Shown here one piece after another: positions 43,414 through 53,286 of a stretch of 64,000 nucleotides of DNA (within the stretch, counting starts at the first letter, position 1; each line of letters opens with the position of its first letter). This DNA comes from Arthrobacter zhaoxinii (GTDB lineage Bacteria; Actinomycetota; Actinomycetes; Actinomycetales; Micrococcaceae), in the NCBI RefSeq assembly GCF_025244925.1, contig NZ_CP104275.1:1240001-1304000 (forward strand). Reading direction: 5' to 3'. The notes beneath the pieces are model-generated. The model saw only the letters and a list, made by a program, of their open reading frames with translations. It was not told where the DNA came from and did not search any database. The position numbers and the translations under genes were made by a program.

Positions 43414-44319
43414 CTAGCGGGTGCCCGGAACCTGGAAGTTGAATACGGACGTGTCGAACTGGTTGTACGCCTCATAATCCACCAGTTCGTACAAACGCGC
43501 ACGTGTGAGCATGTTGGGAACATCGGCCTGCTGGGTGCCGTGCGCCTTGATGGTCTCAAGGGTGCGTTCGGCGGCGCCCATGGCGCTGCGGAGCAGGGTG
43601 ACCGGGTAGATCACCATGTTCACACCCGCGGAGGCCAGCTCGTCATAGGTGAACAGGTCGCTCTTGCCGAACTCGGTCATGTTCGCGAGGATCGGCACGT
43701 CGACGGCGGCACGGATGGCGGCGAATTCCTCCAGGGACTTCATCGCCTCCGGGAAGATGGCGTCCGCTCCGGCGTCGACCAGTGCGCGGGCACGGTCCTG
43801 CGCCGCTTCCAGTCCGTCCACTGCCCGGATGTCGGTGCGGGCCATGATCAGGAAGTTCGGATCCCGGCGTGCATCGGCGGCGGCGCGGATGCGCTTGACC
43901 GCGGTATCGGTGTCCACCACGTTCTTGCCGTCCAGGTGGCCGCAGCGCTTGGGGTTGAACTGGTCCTCGATGTGGCAGCCGGCCAGGCCGGCGTTTTCGA
44001 GTTCCTGGATGGTGCGGGCCACGTTCATCGGCTCGCCGAAGCCGGTGTCCGCGTCCACGATGGCGGGCAGGTTGGTCATCCGGGCAATCTGTCCGGCACG
44101 GGTGGCCACCTCGGTGAGCGTGGTCAGGCCGATGTCCGGCAGGCCCAGGTCATTGGCCAGGACGGCGCCGGAGATGTAGACGCCGTCGAAGCCTTTTTCC
44201 TCGATCAGGCGTGCGGAGAGCGGGTTGAAGGCCCCGGGGAACTGCTGCAGGGTGCCGGAGGCCAGTCCTTCGCGGAAGGCAATCCGCTTGGCCTCGGGGG
44301 TTACGGAGGAGTACAGCAT
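43414..44319 (-). CDS. prpB: 2-methylisocitrate lyase
   Basis: 301 aa; cleaves 2-methylisocitrate to succinate and pyruvate. Isocitrate lyase/PEP mutase family: YISGAVLANDLGLPDIGL, IVDADTGFGEPMNVART (Mg site), the catalytic cysteine motif CGHLDGKNVV (usual KRCGH) and FPEAMKSLEEFA. ATG 44319 abuts the prpD stop at 44320. Confidence 0.95.
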   Translation of the reverse strand: MLYSSVTPEAKRIAFREGLASGTLQQFPGAFNPLSARLIEEKGFDGVYISGAVLANDLGLPDIGLTTLTEVATRAGQIARMTNLPAIVDADTGFGEPMNVARTIQELENAGLAGCHIEDQFNPKRCGHLDGKNVVDTDTAVKRIRAAADARRDPNFLIMARTDIRAVDGLEAAQDRARALVDAGADAIFPEAMKSLEEFAAIRAAVDVPILANMTEFGKSDLFTYDELASAGVNMVIYPVTLLRSAMGAAERTLETIKAHGTQQADVPNMLTRARLYELVDYEAYNQFDTSVFNFQVPGTR

Positions 44320-45837
44320 TTAGAAGAGTCCCTTCGGTGCGGCGGCGGGGTTGATGACACCCTCGGCGGCGGTGATGTTCAGCTGGTCCAGCTGGCCGGC
44401 GGCCAGTTCGGGCAGGCGCTGGACGGTGGCGAGGAAGCGGTCGATTTCCTCGGCGGAGACCAGGCCCGCGGCCAGGGTGCGGAACTTGTTGATGTACTGC
44501 TCGCGGGTGAAGGGCTTGGCGCCCAGCGGGTGGGCGTCGGCGACGGCGATTTCGTCGGTGATCACGGTGCCGTCGGTCAGCACGATGGTGACCTTGCCGC
44601 CGAAGGCCTTTTCGCTGATGTCCAGCGAGTGGTAGCGGCGGGTCCATTCCGGATCCTCCACCGTGGTGACCTTGTGCCACAGCGCAACCGTGTCCGGCCG
44701 GCCGGCGCGTTCGGGGGAGTAGGAGTCCACGTGGTGCCAGGCGCCGTCCTGCAGGGCGACGGTGAAGATGTAGGGGATCGAGTGGTCCAGGGTTTCACGC
44801 GAGGCGGTGGGATCGTACTTCTGCGGATCGTTGGCGCCGGAGCCGATCACGTAGTGGGTGTGGTGCGAGGTGGCGATCAGAACGCTTTCCACGTTGGCCG
44901 CTTCCGCTGCCTCGGGGTGCTCGCCGTTGATCTTCCGGGCCAGGTCGATCCAGGCCTGGGCCTGGTACTCGGCGGAGTGTTCCTTGGTGTAGGTGTCCAG
45001 GATGGCGCGCTTGGCTTCGCCGTCCTCGGGCAGCGGCACTTCGTAGGCGGCGTCGGGGCCGTCCAGCAGCCAGGCGATGACGCCGTCTTCACCTTCGTAG
45101 ATGGGGGTGGGGGAGGTCTGGCCGCGCATGGCCCGGTCCACGGCCTCGACGGCCATCTTGCCGGCGAACGCCGGAGCGTGTGCCTTCCAGGTGGAGATCT
45201 CGCCCTTGCGGGACTGGCGGGTGGCGGTGGTGGTGTGCAGGGCCTGGCCGACGGCCTGGAAGATGGTGTCGACGTCGAGCCCCAGCAGGGTGCCGATACC
45301 GGCGGCGGCGGACGGGCCGAGGTGGGCCACGTGGTCGATCTTGTGCCGATGCAGGCAGATGGCCTTGGCCAGGTTGACCTGGATTTCGTAGCCGGTGGCG
45401 ATGCCGCGGATCAGGTCCCGGCCCGAGGCGCCGGTGTGCTGGGCGACGGCGAGGACGGGCGGGATGTTGTCGCCGGGGTGGGAGTACTCGGCGGCCAGGA
45501 AGGTGTCGTGGTAGTCCAGTTCGCGCACGGCCACGCCGTTGGCCCAGGCGGCCCATTCGGGGGAGGTTTTGGCCAGCACGCCGAAGACGGAGGCGCCCTT
45601 GCCGTGGGCGGAGGGGGAGAAGGACAGGGCCTGGGCGCGCGCGGCGACAATCGGGCCGCGGTTCAGGGATGCGACGGCCACGGAGGCGTTGTCGATGATG
45701 CGGTTGATGACCATGTCCGTGACGTCGTCGCTGACTTCAACGGGATCGGCGGCAACCTTGGCGATCTTGTAGGCCAGCTGGTCTTCGCGGGCCAGTTTTT
45801 CGTCGCTGCGGTAGACCCGTACTTTGTTCAGGTTCAA
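44320..45837 (-). CDS. prpD: 2-methylcitrate dehydratase
   Basis: 505 aa MmgE/PrpD family; dehydrates 2-methylcitrate to methylaconitate. Conserved stretches include [40 protein letters not shown] and [17 protein letters not shown] [16 protein letters not shown]. Starts with TTG at 45837 (AAGGA 8 nt upstream), overlapping the gntR stop. The homologous start in relatives is also at this [13 protein letters not shown] point (inference). Confidence 0.93.
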   Translation of the reverse strand: MNLNKVRVYRSDEKLAREDQLAYKIAKVAADPVEVSDDVTDMVINRIIDNASVAVASLNRGPIVAARAQALSFSPSAHGKGASVFGVLAKTSPEWAAWANGVAVRELDYHDTFLAAEYSHPGDNIPPVLAVAQHTGASGRDLIRGIATGYEIQVNLAKAICLHRHKIDHVAHLGPSAAAGIGTLLGLDVDTIFQAVGQALHTTTATRQSRKGEISTWKAHAPAFAGKMAVEAVDRAMRGQTSPTPIYEGEDGVIAWLLDGPDAAYEVPLPEDGEAKRAILDTYTKEHSAEYQAQAWIDLARKINGEHPEAAEAANVESVLIATSHHTHYVIGSGANDPQKYDPTASRETLDHSIPYIFTVALQDGAWHHVDSYSPERAGRPDTVALWHKVTTVEDPEWTRRYHSLDISEKAFGGKVTIVLTDGTVITDEIAVADAHPLGAKPFTREQYINKFRTLAAGLVSAEEIDRFLATVQRLPELAAGQLDQLNITAAEGVINPAAAPKGLF

Positions 45838-46517
45838 GGGATTGTCCTTATCTCAGGGGTGGTGATTTCCGGGGTGGCGATCCGGGCGGATCGAAGGTGT
45901 TCAAGACTCTTATGCAGGTGGACCGAGACGGAGGCGCCCGCCAGGTCCGGGTCGCCTGTTGCGACGGCGGCCGCGATGGTGGCGTGTTCACCGGCGGTTT
46001 CCAGCAGCCGTTCGGGGTTGTCCTTGGCCAGGCGGCGTACGCGCGCGAGGTGAAGGCGGACGTTGCCCAGCGCCTGGGTGAGGTAGGAGTTCGCGGCGGC
46101 GGCGTCGATGGCTGCATCCAGCTCGGCGACCAGTTCGTAATAGCTGCCGCGGTCCGCATCCGCTCCGCCGCTGCCGATCAGTTCCCCGGCATCGCGGAAC
46201 CGGAGTGCCAGGGATTGAAAGACCGGTGCCTGCCCGCGTACCGCAGCCAGCGCCGCACTTTTGCATTCCAGGGCCTGCCGCAGCTCAAAGAGCTCGGCCA
46301 CGGTGTCCAGGGAAATGCCGGTGACGACGACGCCGCGTCCGCTGTGCGGGGCAGCCAGGCCGTCAGCGGTCAGCCGGCTCAGCGCTTCACGCAGAGGGGT
46401 GCGGGAGACGCCCAGCCTGGCGGACTGCTCCACTTCGCCCAGGACGGTGCCGGGCGGCAGGCGCCAGTCCACAATGTCCTGCCGCAGGGCGGCGTACGCG
46501 CGGTCACTTGCCCGCAT
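45834..46517 (-). CDS. GntR family regulator with FCD domain
   Basis: 227 aa. The winged helix spans residues 5-70 ([32 protein letters not shown]), then the all-helical FCD ligand domain ([41 protein letters not shown]). ATG 46517 has GAGGAGG; the longer frame upstream crosses the promoter. It heads the prpDBC operon and faces prpE, so it is the likely propionate-pathway regulator, probably sensing a methylcitrate-cycle acid and binding the TGTATACA sites. Most studied prp systems instead use PrpR. Confidence 0.9.
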   Translation of the reverse strand: MRASDRAYAALRQDIVDWRLPPGTVLGEVEQSARLGVSRTPLREALSRLTADGLAAPHSGRGVVVTGISLDTVAELFELRQALECKSAALAAVRGQAPVFQSLALRFRDAGELIGSGGADADRGSYYELVAELDAAIDAAAANSYLTQALGNVRLHLARVRRLAKDNPERLLETAGEHATIAAAVATGDPDLAGASVSVHLHKSLEHLRSARIATPEITTPEIRTIP

Positions 46518-46562
46518 AGTGCGCCTCCTCACGACTGATAACTGCGTCACGTTATCCGTCAG

Positions 46563-46570
46563 TGTATACA
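46563..46570. promoter_or_regulatory. TGTATACA palindrome 1 (probable GntR operator)
   Basis: 8-bp perfect palindrome 46 bp before the gntR ATG, at the -35 side of its promoter. FCD GntR regulators favour such TGTNNNACA-type sites. Confidence 0.55.
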
Positions 46571-46626
46571 TGAGCTGGCTCATATGCGTACTGTGGAGCG
46601 CACAGAAGGCGGCCGGAAGGTCCCGC

Positions 46627-46634
46627 TGTATACA
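46627..46634. promoter_or_regulatory. TGTATACA palindrome 2 (probable GntR operator)
   Basis: Second identical palindrome 64 bp from the first (about six helical turns), in the predicted leader of prpE, downstream of a TACTGT -10-like hexamer (46589-46594). Confidence 0.55.
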
Positions 46635-46703
46635 CAATCGCCCTTGTGTGGCCCGGAACGCATCAACTGGCATGGCGGGCCCCACTGGAATCAAGGAGGA
46701 TTC

Positions 46704-48620
46704 ATGGACGTGCAGAGCACCGGAGCCTACGCACAGGCCTATGAGCGCAGCAGTTCCGATCCCGAGGGTTTCTGGCTCGCTGCCGCTTCACTGGTGGACT
46801 GGGACACGCCGCCGTCCCGTGCCCTGGAGGACGCCAACGCTCCGTTGTACTCCTGGTATCCGGGGGCGGAACTCAACACCTCCTACAACGCGCTGGACCG
46901 GCACGTGGCCGCCGGCCGCGGAGACACGGCGGCGCTGATCTATGACTCGGCAATGCTCGGGACGAGCCGCACGTACACCTACCGCGAACTGCTCGCCGCG
47001 GTGGAACGCTTCGCGGGGGTACTGCGCGGGCTGGGGGTAGGCCCGGGGGACCGCGTGATCATTTACCTGCCGATGATCCCCGAAGCCGTGATTGCCATGC
47101 TGGCCGCCGCCCGGCTCGGTGCGGTCCACTCCGTGGTCTTCGGCGGATTCGCCCCGCGCGAGCTCGCCGCCCGGATCGACGACGCCGAACCCACCGTCAT
47201 CGTGACGGCGACCGGCGGACTCGAACCCAAGCGGGCCGTCGAATACCTGCCCGCCGTCGCCGAGGCCCTGGAAACCGCAACCCACCGGGTGCGCGCCGTC
47301 GTCGTCGCCGAACGGACCGGCTTTAGCGGAACGCGCGAAGAGTTCGACGGCGCGGGAGGCGCGGCCTGGCATGACTGGGACGCGCTCGCCGCGGATGCAC
47401 TGCCCGCCGGGCCGGTCCCCGTGGCCGCCGCCGATCCGCTGTACATCCTCTACACCTCCGGTACCACCGGCTCGCCCAAGGGTGTGGTGCGGGACAACGG
47501 ATCCCACGCCGTGGCCATGGCCTGGTCCATGGAGAACATCTACGGGGTGGGTCCGGGGCAGGTGATGTGGACGGCCTCGGATGTCGGCTGGGTGGTGGGC
47601 CACTCCTACATTGTGTACGGCCCGCTGATCGCCGGCGCCACCACCGTGCTGTATGAAGGCAAGCCCGTGGGCACTCCGGATGCGGGGGCGTTCTGGCGGG
47701 TGGCGGCCGAGCACGGGGTCGATGTCCTCTTCACCGCGCCCACCGCGCTGCGGGCCATCCGGAAGGCCGACCCCGACGCCGTCGAGCCCGGCCGCTACGA
47801 CCTCTCGCGGCTGCGGCACCTCTTTGCCGCCGGCGAGCGCCTTGACCCGGCCACGCTGGAATGGGCCGGGACCGCGCTGGGCGTGCCGGTAATTGACCAC
47901 TGGTGGCAGACCGAGACCGGCTGGGCCATCTGCGCCAACCCCGTGGGCCTGGAGGAACTGCCGGTCAAGGCCGGGTCACCCACCGTGCCGGTTCCCGGGT
48001 TTGCCGTGCGGATCCTGGGACCGGACGGCAGGCAGGTGCCGGCCGGGACCGAGGGCAACATCGCCCTGGAGCTGCCGCTGCCGCCGGGAACACTGTCCAC
48101 TCTGTGGGGCAGCGACGAACGCTACCGTGCCGCCTACCTGGACGTGTTCGACGGCTACTACGCCACGGGTGACTCCGGTTATGTGGACGAGGACGGTTAT
48201 GTGTTCGTGATGGGGCGCACCGACGACGTCATCAATGTCTCCGGCCACCGGCTCTCCACCGGTGCCATGGAACAGGCCGTCGGCTCCCATCCGGCGGTCG
48301 CCGAGGCGGCCGTGATCGGCATTGCGGATCCGGTCAAGGGCCAGCGTCCCTCCGGCTACGTGGTGCTGAAGGCCGGTACGGAGATCGACGCCGAGGTGCT
48401 GCGTGCCGAGCTCGTGGCACGGGTGCGCTCGCAGATCGGCCCGGTGGCGGACTTCAAGGACGTGTATGTGGTGGATGCCCTGCCCAAGACCCGGTCCGGG
48501 AAGGTGCTGCGCAAGACCATGCGCCAGATCGCCGACGGCGTCCCGCACACCGTGCCCTCCACCATCGAGGACCCGGGCGTGCTGGAGGCCCTGACCGCGG
48601 TGCTGCGTCCGCTTCCCTAA
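46704..48620 (+). CDS. prpE: Propionyl-CoA synthetase (AMP-forming)
   Basis: 638 aa ANL superfamily acyl-CoA synthetase; activates propionate to propionyl-CoA. AMP motif YTSGTTGSPKGVVRDNGSHA, WTASDVGWVVGHSYIVYGPL, WWQTETGWAI, YATGDSGYVDEDGYV, and the acetylation-regulated lysine in PKTRSGKVLRKTMRQI. The VVRDNGSHAVA form is typical of PrpE rather than Acs. ATG 46704 has AAGGAGGA 5 nt upstream. Divergent from gntR-prpDBC across a shared 186-bp promoter. Confidence 0.92.
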   Translation: MDVQSTGAYAQAYERSSSDPEGFWLAAASLVDWDTPPSRALEDANAPLYSWYPGAELNTSYNALDRHVAAGRGDTAALIYDSAMLGTSRTYTYRELLAAVERFAGVLRGLGVGPGDRVIIYLPMIPEAVIAMLAAARLGAVHSVVFGGFAPRELAARIDDAEPTVIVTATGGLEPKRAVEYLPAVAEALETATHRVRAVVVAERTGFSGTREEFDGAGGAAWHDWDALAADALPAGPVPVAAADPLYILYTSGTTGSPKGVVRDNGSHAVAMAWSMENIYGVGPGQVMWTASDVGWVVGHSYIVYGPLIAGATTVLYEGKPVGTPDAGAFWRVAAEHGVDVLFTAPTALRAIRKADPDAVEPGRYDLSRLRHLFAAGERLDPATLEWAGTALGVPVIDHWWQTETGWAICANPVGLEELPVKAGSPTVPVPGFAVRILGPDGRQVPAGTEGNIALELPLPPGTLSTLWGSDERYRAAYLDVFDGYYATGDSGYVDEDGYVFVMGRTDDVINVSGHRLSTGAMEQAVGSHPAVAEAAVIGIADPVKGQRPSGYVVLKAGTEIDAEVLRAELVARVRSQIGPVADFKDVYVVDALPKTRSGKVLRKTMRQIADGVPHTVPSTIEDPGVLEALTAVLRPLP

Positions 48621-48632
48621 CCCGGCACGTCG

Positions 48633-49358
48633 CTACCAGCGCCAGCTGTATTCCAGCTCCGGCCGGCCCCGGGTGCCGTACCTCGGCGAGCGCAGCACGG
48701 ACTGCTGGTCCGCCAGATGCTCCAGGTAGCGGCGCGTGGTGATCCGGGACATGGCCAGGGCTTCCGCGGCCTCGGAGGCGGAGAGCGGCGTCCGGGCACG
48801 TTTGAGCAGGTCCGCGACGGCTTCCAGGGTCTCCCCGGAAAGGCCCTTGGGCAGCGGGCCGGCGACGGCGGGACGCAGGGCGGCGAACGCACTGTCCACC
48901 TCGCTTTGCGTGGTCGACGCTGCCTGCTCGTCTATCCGGCGCCGGTACTCGGCATACGCGGCGAGCTTGGCGCTGAAGGCAGAAAACGTAAACGGCTTGA
49001 TCAGGTATTGGGCAATGCCTCCGGACATGGCACTGCGGACCACTGCCAGGTCCCGGACCGCGGTAATGGCTATGACATCCACTGGGAGTCCCGCCCCGCG
49101 GATCCGGCGCAGCAGGTCCAGGCCGTGCAGGTCCGGCAGGTTCATGTCCAGCAGCACCAGGCCGATCTGCGCTTCGCTGCCGACCGGTGCGGACTCTGCG
49201 GTCTTCAGCGCCTCCAGGGCCTCCGCTCCGGTGCGGGCGACGCCGGCCAACCGGAATCCCGGCACCCGGCGGACATACTCCGCGTGGGCCTCGGCGGGAA
49301 TCTCCTCATCCTCGACCACCAGCACGCCGACGTCGGACCCGGGGGAGTGCCGGGTCAC
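48633..49358 (-). CDS. Response regulator, CitB/DcuR type
   Basis: 241 aa. Receiver domain VGVLVVEDEEIPAEAHAEYV with the phospho-acceptor Asp in LVLLDMNLPDLHGLDLL, Thr in VIAITAVRD and Lys in YLIKPFTFSAF. The C-terminal HTH has LSASEAAEALAMSRITTRRY, the DcuR/CitB arrangement. GTG 49358 overlaps the kinase stop (GTGA). Expected to activate dicarboxylate uptake, most likely the divergent dctA. Confidence 0.9.
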   Translation of the reverse strand: MTRHSPGSDVGVLVVEDEEIPAEAHAEYVRRVPGFRLAGVARTGAEALEALKTAESAPVGSEAQIGLVLLDMNLPDLHGLDLLRRIRGAGLPVDVIAITAVRDLAVVRSAMSGGIAQYLIKPFTFSAFSAKLAAYAEYRRRIDEQAASTTQSEVDSAFAALRPAVAGPLPKGLSGETLEAVADLLKRARTPLSASEAAEALAMSRITTRRYLEHLADQQSVLRSPRYGTRGRPELEYSWRW

Positions 49359-50977
49359 GACGCTGCCTTAGCGAGGGAGCCCGGAACCGGGTCCCCGGGC
49401 TGCACGGGGAGCTCTACGCTGAAGCAGGCCCCGGAGCCGCTGAGCACCCGGATGGTGCCGCCCAGCCGGGTTACTGCCTGGCGGACCAGTGCCAATCCGA
49501 TCCCGCGGCCGGCCAGCACCCGTCCCGCCTGCAGTTCCTTCGTACTGAACCCCTGTTCGAATATCTGTTCGAGTATGTCCGGGTCGACGCCCGGGCCGTC
49601 ATCCTGCACCTCGATCAGCAGTCCGCCGTCGCCGCTGCCCAGGTGCAGGATCACGGAGTGCTCCGCGGCGTCGAAGGCATTGTCCAGCAGGTTGCCGATG
49701 ATGGTCACCAGTTCCACCGGGTCCAGGCCTGCTCCGGTGAACCGTTCGGCTGCCGGCTCCACCTCGACGTCCAGGGTGATGCCGCGCTCGCGGGCCTGTG
49801 CGGTCTTGCCCATCAGCAGGGCGGTCACCGCAGGTTCCTCCACTGCCGCCAGCACCTCGTCGTTGAGGTGCTGGGACTGCTCCAGATCCGCAGTGGCGAA
49901 TCGGAGGGCCTCGTCGCTGCGCCCCAGCTCGATCAGTGACGCCAGGGTGTGCACCCGGTTGGCATGTTCATGGGCCTGGGCACTCAGGGCCTCGGCGAGC
50001 GTGCGCATGGAGGCGAGCTCTCCGGTCAGGGATTCGACGTCGGTGGAGTCCCGCAGCGTGGTGACGGTACCGAAACGCCGGCCGTGCTGTCCCGCGGAAA
50101 CCGCGGCGGACTGGTTGACCACCAGGATGCGCTCGCCGGTGAGATGGATTTCCTCCTTGGCATCCCGGCCCGAGCGCAGCAGGGACACGAGCGGTCCGGG
50201 AACATCCGGGAGCTCCTGGCCCGAAGCGGACGTGCCTGCCGGCGGCAGGCCGAGCAGTACGGCGGCCTCATCGTTGTAGAGCACCAGCTGCCCCCGGTCA
50301 TTGAGCAGCAGCAGCCCCTCGCGCACCGAGTGCAGGGCCGAATCGTAAAAGGCGTACATATGCATGAGCTCGGCAGGACCCAGCCCGGCGGTGGCCCGGC
50401 GCAGATACCGGCTGAGCAGATAGGACCCCGCGGCACCTGCAGCCAGGGCGGCTGCGTCAATCGCAAACAGTTCCGGCAGCCGTGCGTCACGGGCAATGCC
50501 GACGCGGTCCACGGTGATGCCGGCGGCGACGAGCGCGGTGACGGTGCCGGCGTCGTCGTACACCGGAGTGATCGCGCGGACCGAGGGGCCGAGCGTCCCC
50601 GTGTACGTCTCCGTGAAACTCTCCCCGGCCAGGGCGGCATCCACGGAACCGATATAGGGCCTGCCGATCTGGTCCGGGTTCCGGTGCGTGAACCGCGTCC
50701 GGTCGGTATCCATGATCGTGAGGAAGTCCACCCCGACGCGCTCCATCACCTCGCGGGCGTAGCCCTGCAGCACGGCGGGGTCGGGGGAGTCGACGGCGGT
50801 CCGAACCGCGCTTCCGGCGGCCACGGTCTTGGCTACGGCCAGCATCCGTGAACGGGTTTCGTCGTAGGTGTTCTCTTCCGCCTGCTGGTACAGACCCCAG
50901 GCGATCCCGCCCGAGACACACAGGATGAAGCCCAGCTGGGCCAGGAACAGCCGGCCGGCTAGGCTGCCTCGGTGCAC
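49355..50977 (-). CDS. Sensor histidine kinase, CitA/DcuS type
   Basis: 540 aa membrane kinase. TM1 at about residues 8-30, a periplasmic single Cache domain (ENTYDETRSRMLAVAKTVA, FLTIMDTDRTRFTHRNPDQI, TETYTGTLGPSVRAITPV), TM2 (ELFAIDAAALAAGAAGSYLL), a PAS domain, then the dimerisation His in AQAHEHANRVHTLASLIELG and HATPase_c (NLLDNAFDAAEHS, DDGPGVDPDI, GRGIGLALV). RxxxH-type Cache domains of this family bind citrate or C4-dicarboxylates. GTG 50977 with AAAGGA is preferred; the longer frame runs through the promoter. Confidence 0.9.
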   Translation of the reverse strand: MHRGSLAGRLFLAQLGFILCVSGGIAWGLYQQAEENTYDETRSRMLAVAKTVAAGSAVRTAVDSPDPAVLQGYAREVMERVGVDFLTIMDTDRTRFTHRNPDQIGRPYIGSVDAALAGESFTETYTGTLGPSVRAITPVYDDAGTVTALVAAGITVDRVGIARDARLPELFAIDAAALAAGAAGSYLLSRYLRRATAGLGPAELMHMYAFYDSALHSVREGLLLLNDRGQLVLYNDEAAVLLGLPPAGTSASGQELPDVPGPLVSLLRSGRDAKEEIHLTGERILVVNQSAAVSAGQHGRRFGTVTTLRDSTDVESLTGELASMRTLAEALSAQAHEHANRVHTLASLIELGRSDEALRFATADLEQSQHLNDEVLAAVEEPAVTALLMGKTAQARERGITLDVEVEPAAERFTGAGLDPVELVTIIGNLLDNAFDAAEHSVILHLGSGDGGLLIEVQDDGPGVDPDILEQIFEQGFSTKELQAGRVLAGRGIGLALVRQAVTRLGGTIRVLSGSGACFSVELPVQPGDPVPGSLAKAAS

Positions 50978-51021
50978 ATTCGGTCCTTTGATTGCGGTTC
51001 CTTGCGACGGCGTAAGCGGTG

Positions 51022-51062
51022 GTGTTGAGAACAGTATGAACACAAGGGTGACTGTGATCACA
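51022..51062. promoter_or_regulatory. Inverted repeats in the kinase-dctA divergent promoter
   Basis: GTGTTgA...TgAACAC interrupted palindrome (51022-51043) and TGTGATCACA (51053-51062). The first could be the response-regulator site, the second resembles a compressed CRP/GlxR half-site pair. Confidence 0.4.
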
Positions 51063-51109
51063 TCATCATCGAAGATGGAAGCCGACCAAACGCATCAAGG
51101 AGTACCGCC

Positions 51110-52537
51110 ATGGCAGCTGCCGCTAATCCCTACGACGGTTCACAGAAGAGCCGTAAGCGGGACAGAACACATTTCCTCTACATCGCCGTAATCGCTGCGG
51201 TGGTGCTCGGTGCCGTGCTCGGGCTCCTTGCCCCCGAGTTTGCGAAGGGCCTGAAGCCCCTCGGGACGGGGTTCATCAACCTCATCAAGATGATGATTGC
51301 CCCCGTCATCTTCTGCACCATTGTCCTAGGCATCGGATCAATCGCCAAAGCAGCCACGGTCGGAAAGGTGGGCGGCCTGGCGCTTGGCTACTTCATCATC
51401 ATGTCCACCTTCGCCCTGGCCATCGGCCTCGTGGTGGGCAACCTGATCCACCCGGGCGAAGGCCTGGACCTGGAGGCCTCCAGCGGTGCCGCTCCGGCCG
51501 CCCCCGAGGAGGGGGAAGGGATGACGGGCTTCCTGCTTAGCATCATCCCCACCACGCTGCTGGCCTCGCTTACCGGTGAGTCCATTCTGCAGACCCTGTT
51601 TGTTGCCCTGCTGGTCGGCTTTGCCCTGCAGAAGATGGGCCCCGCCGGCGCACCGGTGCTCAAGGGGATCGGCTACATCCAGGCGCTGGTGTTCCGCATC
51701 CTCATGATGATCATGTGGCTGGCTCCCATCGGAGCCTTCGGTGCCATTTCCGCCGTCGTCGGCGAGACCGGCATCCAGGCGATCGTGAGCATGGCCACCC
51801 TGATGGTTGCCTTCTACATCACCTGCATCCTCTTCATTGTCGTCATCCTGGGCGGACTGCTGAAGCTGGTCACCGGGTTCAGCATCTTCAAGCTCATGCG
51901 CTACCTGGGCCGCGAATACCTGCTGATCTTCTCCACCTCCTCTTCCGAGGTGGCCCTGCCCCGCCTGATCGCGAAGATGGAGCACCTCGGTATTTCCAAG
52001 CCCGTCGTCGGCGTGACGGTTCCGACGGGGTACTCCTTCAACCTCGACGGAACAGCCATCTACCTGACCATGGCCGCACTGTTCGTTGCCTCGGCCATGG
52101 GCAAGCCGCTGGAACTGGGCGAACAGATCTCCCTGCTGGTCTTTATGATCGTGGCCTCCAAGGGAGCCGCCGGCGTCACCGGCGCCGGCCTGGCCACCCT
52201 GGCCGGCGGCCTGCAGTCCCACCGCCCCGACCTGATCGAAGGCGTGGGCCTGATTGTCGGCATCGACCGGTTCATGTCCGAAGCCCGAGCGCTGACCAAC
52301 TTCACCGGCAACGCCGTCGCCACCGTGCTGATCGGCACCTGGACCAAGGAAATCGACAAGGAACAGGTCAATGCAGTCCTGAACCGCGAGCGTCCCTTCG
52401 ACGAGGCAAGCATGAACGTCGACGCCGGCACCAATGAACCGCACCAGACGGCGGAGTCCGCTGAACTGGCTGCCACCGTGCCCGGCCCGGCAGGCAGCAC
52501 CGCAGTTACCGGCGCGTCCGCCGGGACGCAGCACTAA
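51110..52537 (+). CDS. dctA: C4-dicarboxylate/cation symporter, DctA family
   Basis: 475 aa, DAACS family secondary carrier with about 8 TM helices plus re-entrant loops. Seen: IKMMIAPVIFCTIVLGIGSI, the serine-rich loop IFSTSSSEVALPRLI, PTGYSFNLDGTAIYLTMAAL and GAAGVTGAGLATLAGGL with the substrate/Na site. Imports succinate, fumarate or malate. A 50-residue C-terminal tail is disordered. ATG 51110 has CAAGGAG. Divergent from the two-component pair that likely controls it; succinate formed by the methylcitrate cycle links it to the prp genes. Confidence 0.9.
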   Translation: MAAAANPYDGSQKSRKRDRTHFLYIAVIAAVVLGAVLGLLAPEFAKGLKPLGTGFINLIKMMIAPVIFCTIVLGIGSIAKAATVGKVGGLALGYFIIMSTFALAIGLVVGNLIHPGEGLDLEASSGAAPAAPEEGEGMTGFLLSIIPTTLLASLTGESILQTLFVALLVGFALQKMGPAGAPVLKGIGYIQALVFRILMMIMWLAPIGAFGAISAVVGETGIQAIVSMATLMVAFYITCILFIVVILGGLLKLVTGFSIFKLMRYLGREYLLIFSTSSSEVALPRLIAKMEHLGISKPVVGVTVPTGYSFNLDGTAIYLTMAALFVASAMGKPLELGEQISLLVFMIVASKGAAGVTGAGLATLAGGLQSHRPDLIEGVGLIVGIDRFMSEARALTNFTGNAVATVLIGTWTKEIDKEQVNAVLNRERPFDEASMNVDAGTNEPHQTAESAELAATVPGPAGSTAVTGASAGTQH

Positions 52538-52567
52538 CCCGGAGTATCAGAGCCGGCAGCACCGAAG

Positions 52568-52607
52568 AACGCGTCCCGCCCCGGCTGACCCCGGGGCGGG
52601 ACGCGTT
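52568..52607 (+). terminator. Terminator of dctA
   Basis: Perfect 17-bp stem (52568-52584 with 52591-52607), 6-nt loop, then TCTTTTTG. Confidence 0.92.
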
Positions 52608-52698
52608 TCTTTTTGCCGTGCCGCCGCTGCTTCCGGCACGGCAAACTACGGCGAGGATAATGGTGCTCACTTCCCGCTCAACGTAACGGTGGTTTCCG

Positions 52699-53286
52699 AT
52701 GACTGCACTTGGCCCGTATCTGCCCCGGGGGACGCTGAACCGAGAAGAGCAGCCCGTCCTCGATGCAGACGGCCTGTTCCTGCGTCCCTGGGCCGCCGCC
52801 GATGCCGCGGTGGTGCTGAAGGCGTACAGCGAACCGGGCATCTCGCGCTACAACCGCCGGTCGATGTCGACCGAGGAAGAAGCCGTTGAGTGGACCCGCG
52901 GCTGGGGAGTCCGGTGGCAGGAAGAGACCGGGGCCAACTGGGCCGTATGTGCCGGTGACGGGAGAGTCGTGGGGCGGGCGGCGCTAAGCCGCATCAACCT
53001 CTACGAAGGTGACGGCGAACTGGGGTACTGGGTGCTTTGGGCGGAACGGGGAAAGTCAGTTGCACCGCGCGCCGTGCAGGCGCTGAAAAACTGGGCGTTC
53101 GGGACGGTGGGCCTCAAACGCCTCCAGCTTTCCCATTCGGTCCGCAATGAGGCCTCCTGCCGGGTAGCCCGGAAAACCGGCTTCGACCTGGAGGGAACCA
53201 AGCGAAGCGCCCTGCGGCATGCCGACGGCTGGCACGATATGCACCTCCATGCGGTGGTGCGGCCGCAACGTTCGACCTCTACTTGA
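52699..53286 (+). CDS. GNAT acetyltransferase (RimJ/RimL-like)
   Basis: 195 aa. N-terminal LFLRPWAAADAAVVLKAYSE, then GELGYWVLWAERGKSVAPRA (acetyl-CoA loop region, a GKSVAP variant of RGxG/A) and the last strand LSHSVRNEASCRVARKTGF. Such proteins acetylate amines on proteins, antibiotics or small molecules; the substrate is unknown. GATAAT (52656-52661) is the likely -10. It stands alone between the dct block and parA. Confidence 0.8.
   Translation: MTALGPYLPRGTLNREEQPVLDADGLFLRPWAAADAAVVLKAYSEPGISRYNRRSMSTEEEAVEWTRGWGVRWQEETGANWAVCAGDGRVVGRAALSRINLYEGDGELGYWVLWAERGKSVAPRAVQALKNWAFGTVGLKRLQLSHSVRNEASCRVARKTGFDLEGTKRSALRHADGWHDMHLHAVVRPQRSTST

Noticed and set aside
43540..46053. 837-codon plus-strand open frame antisense to prpB and prpD
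   Set aside because: Gly/Val/Asp-rich translation without domains; it mirrors the third-position GC bias of the two real minus-strand genes.
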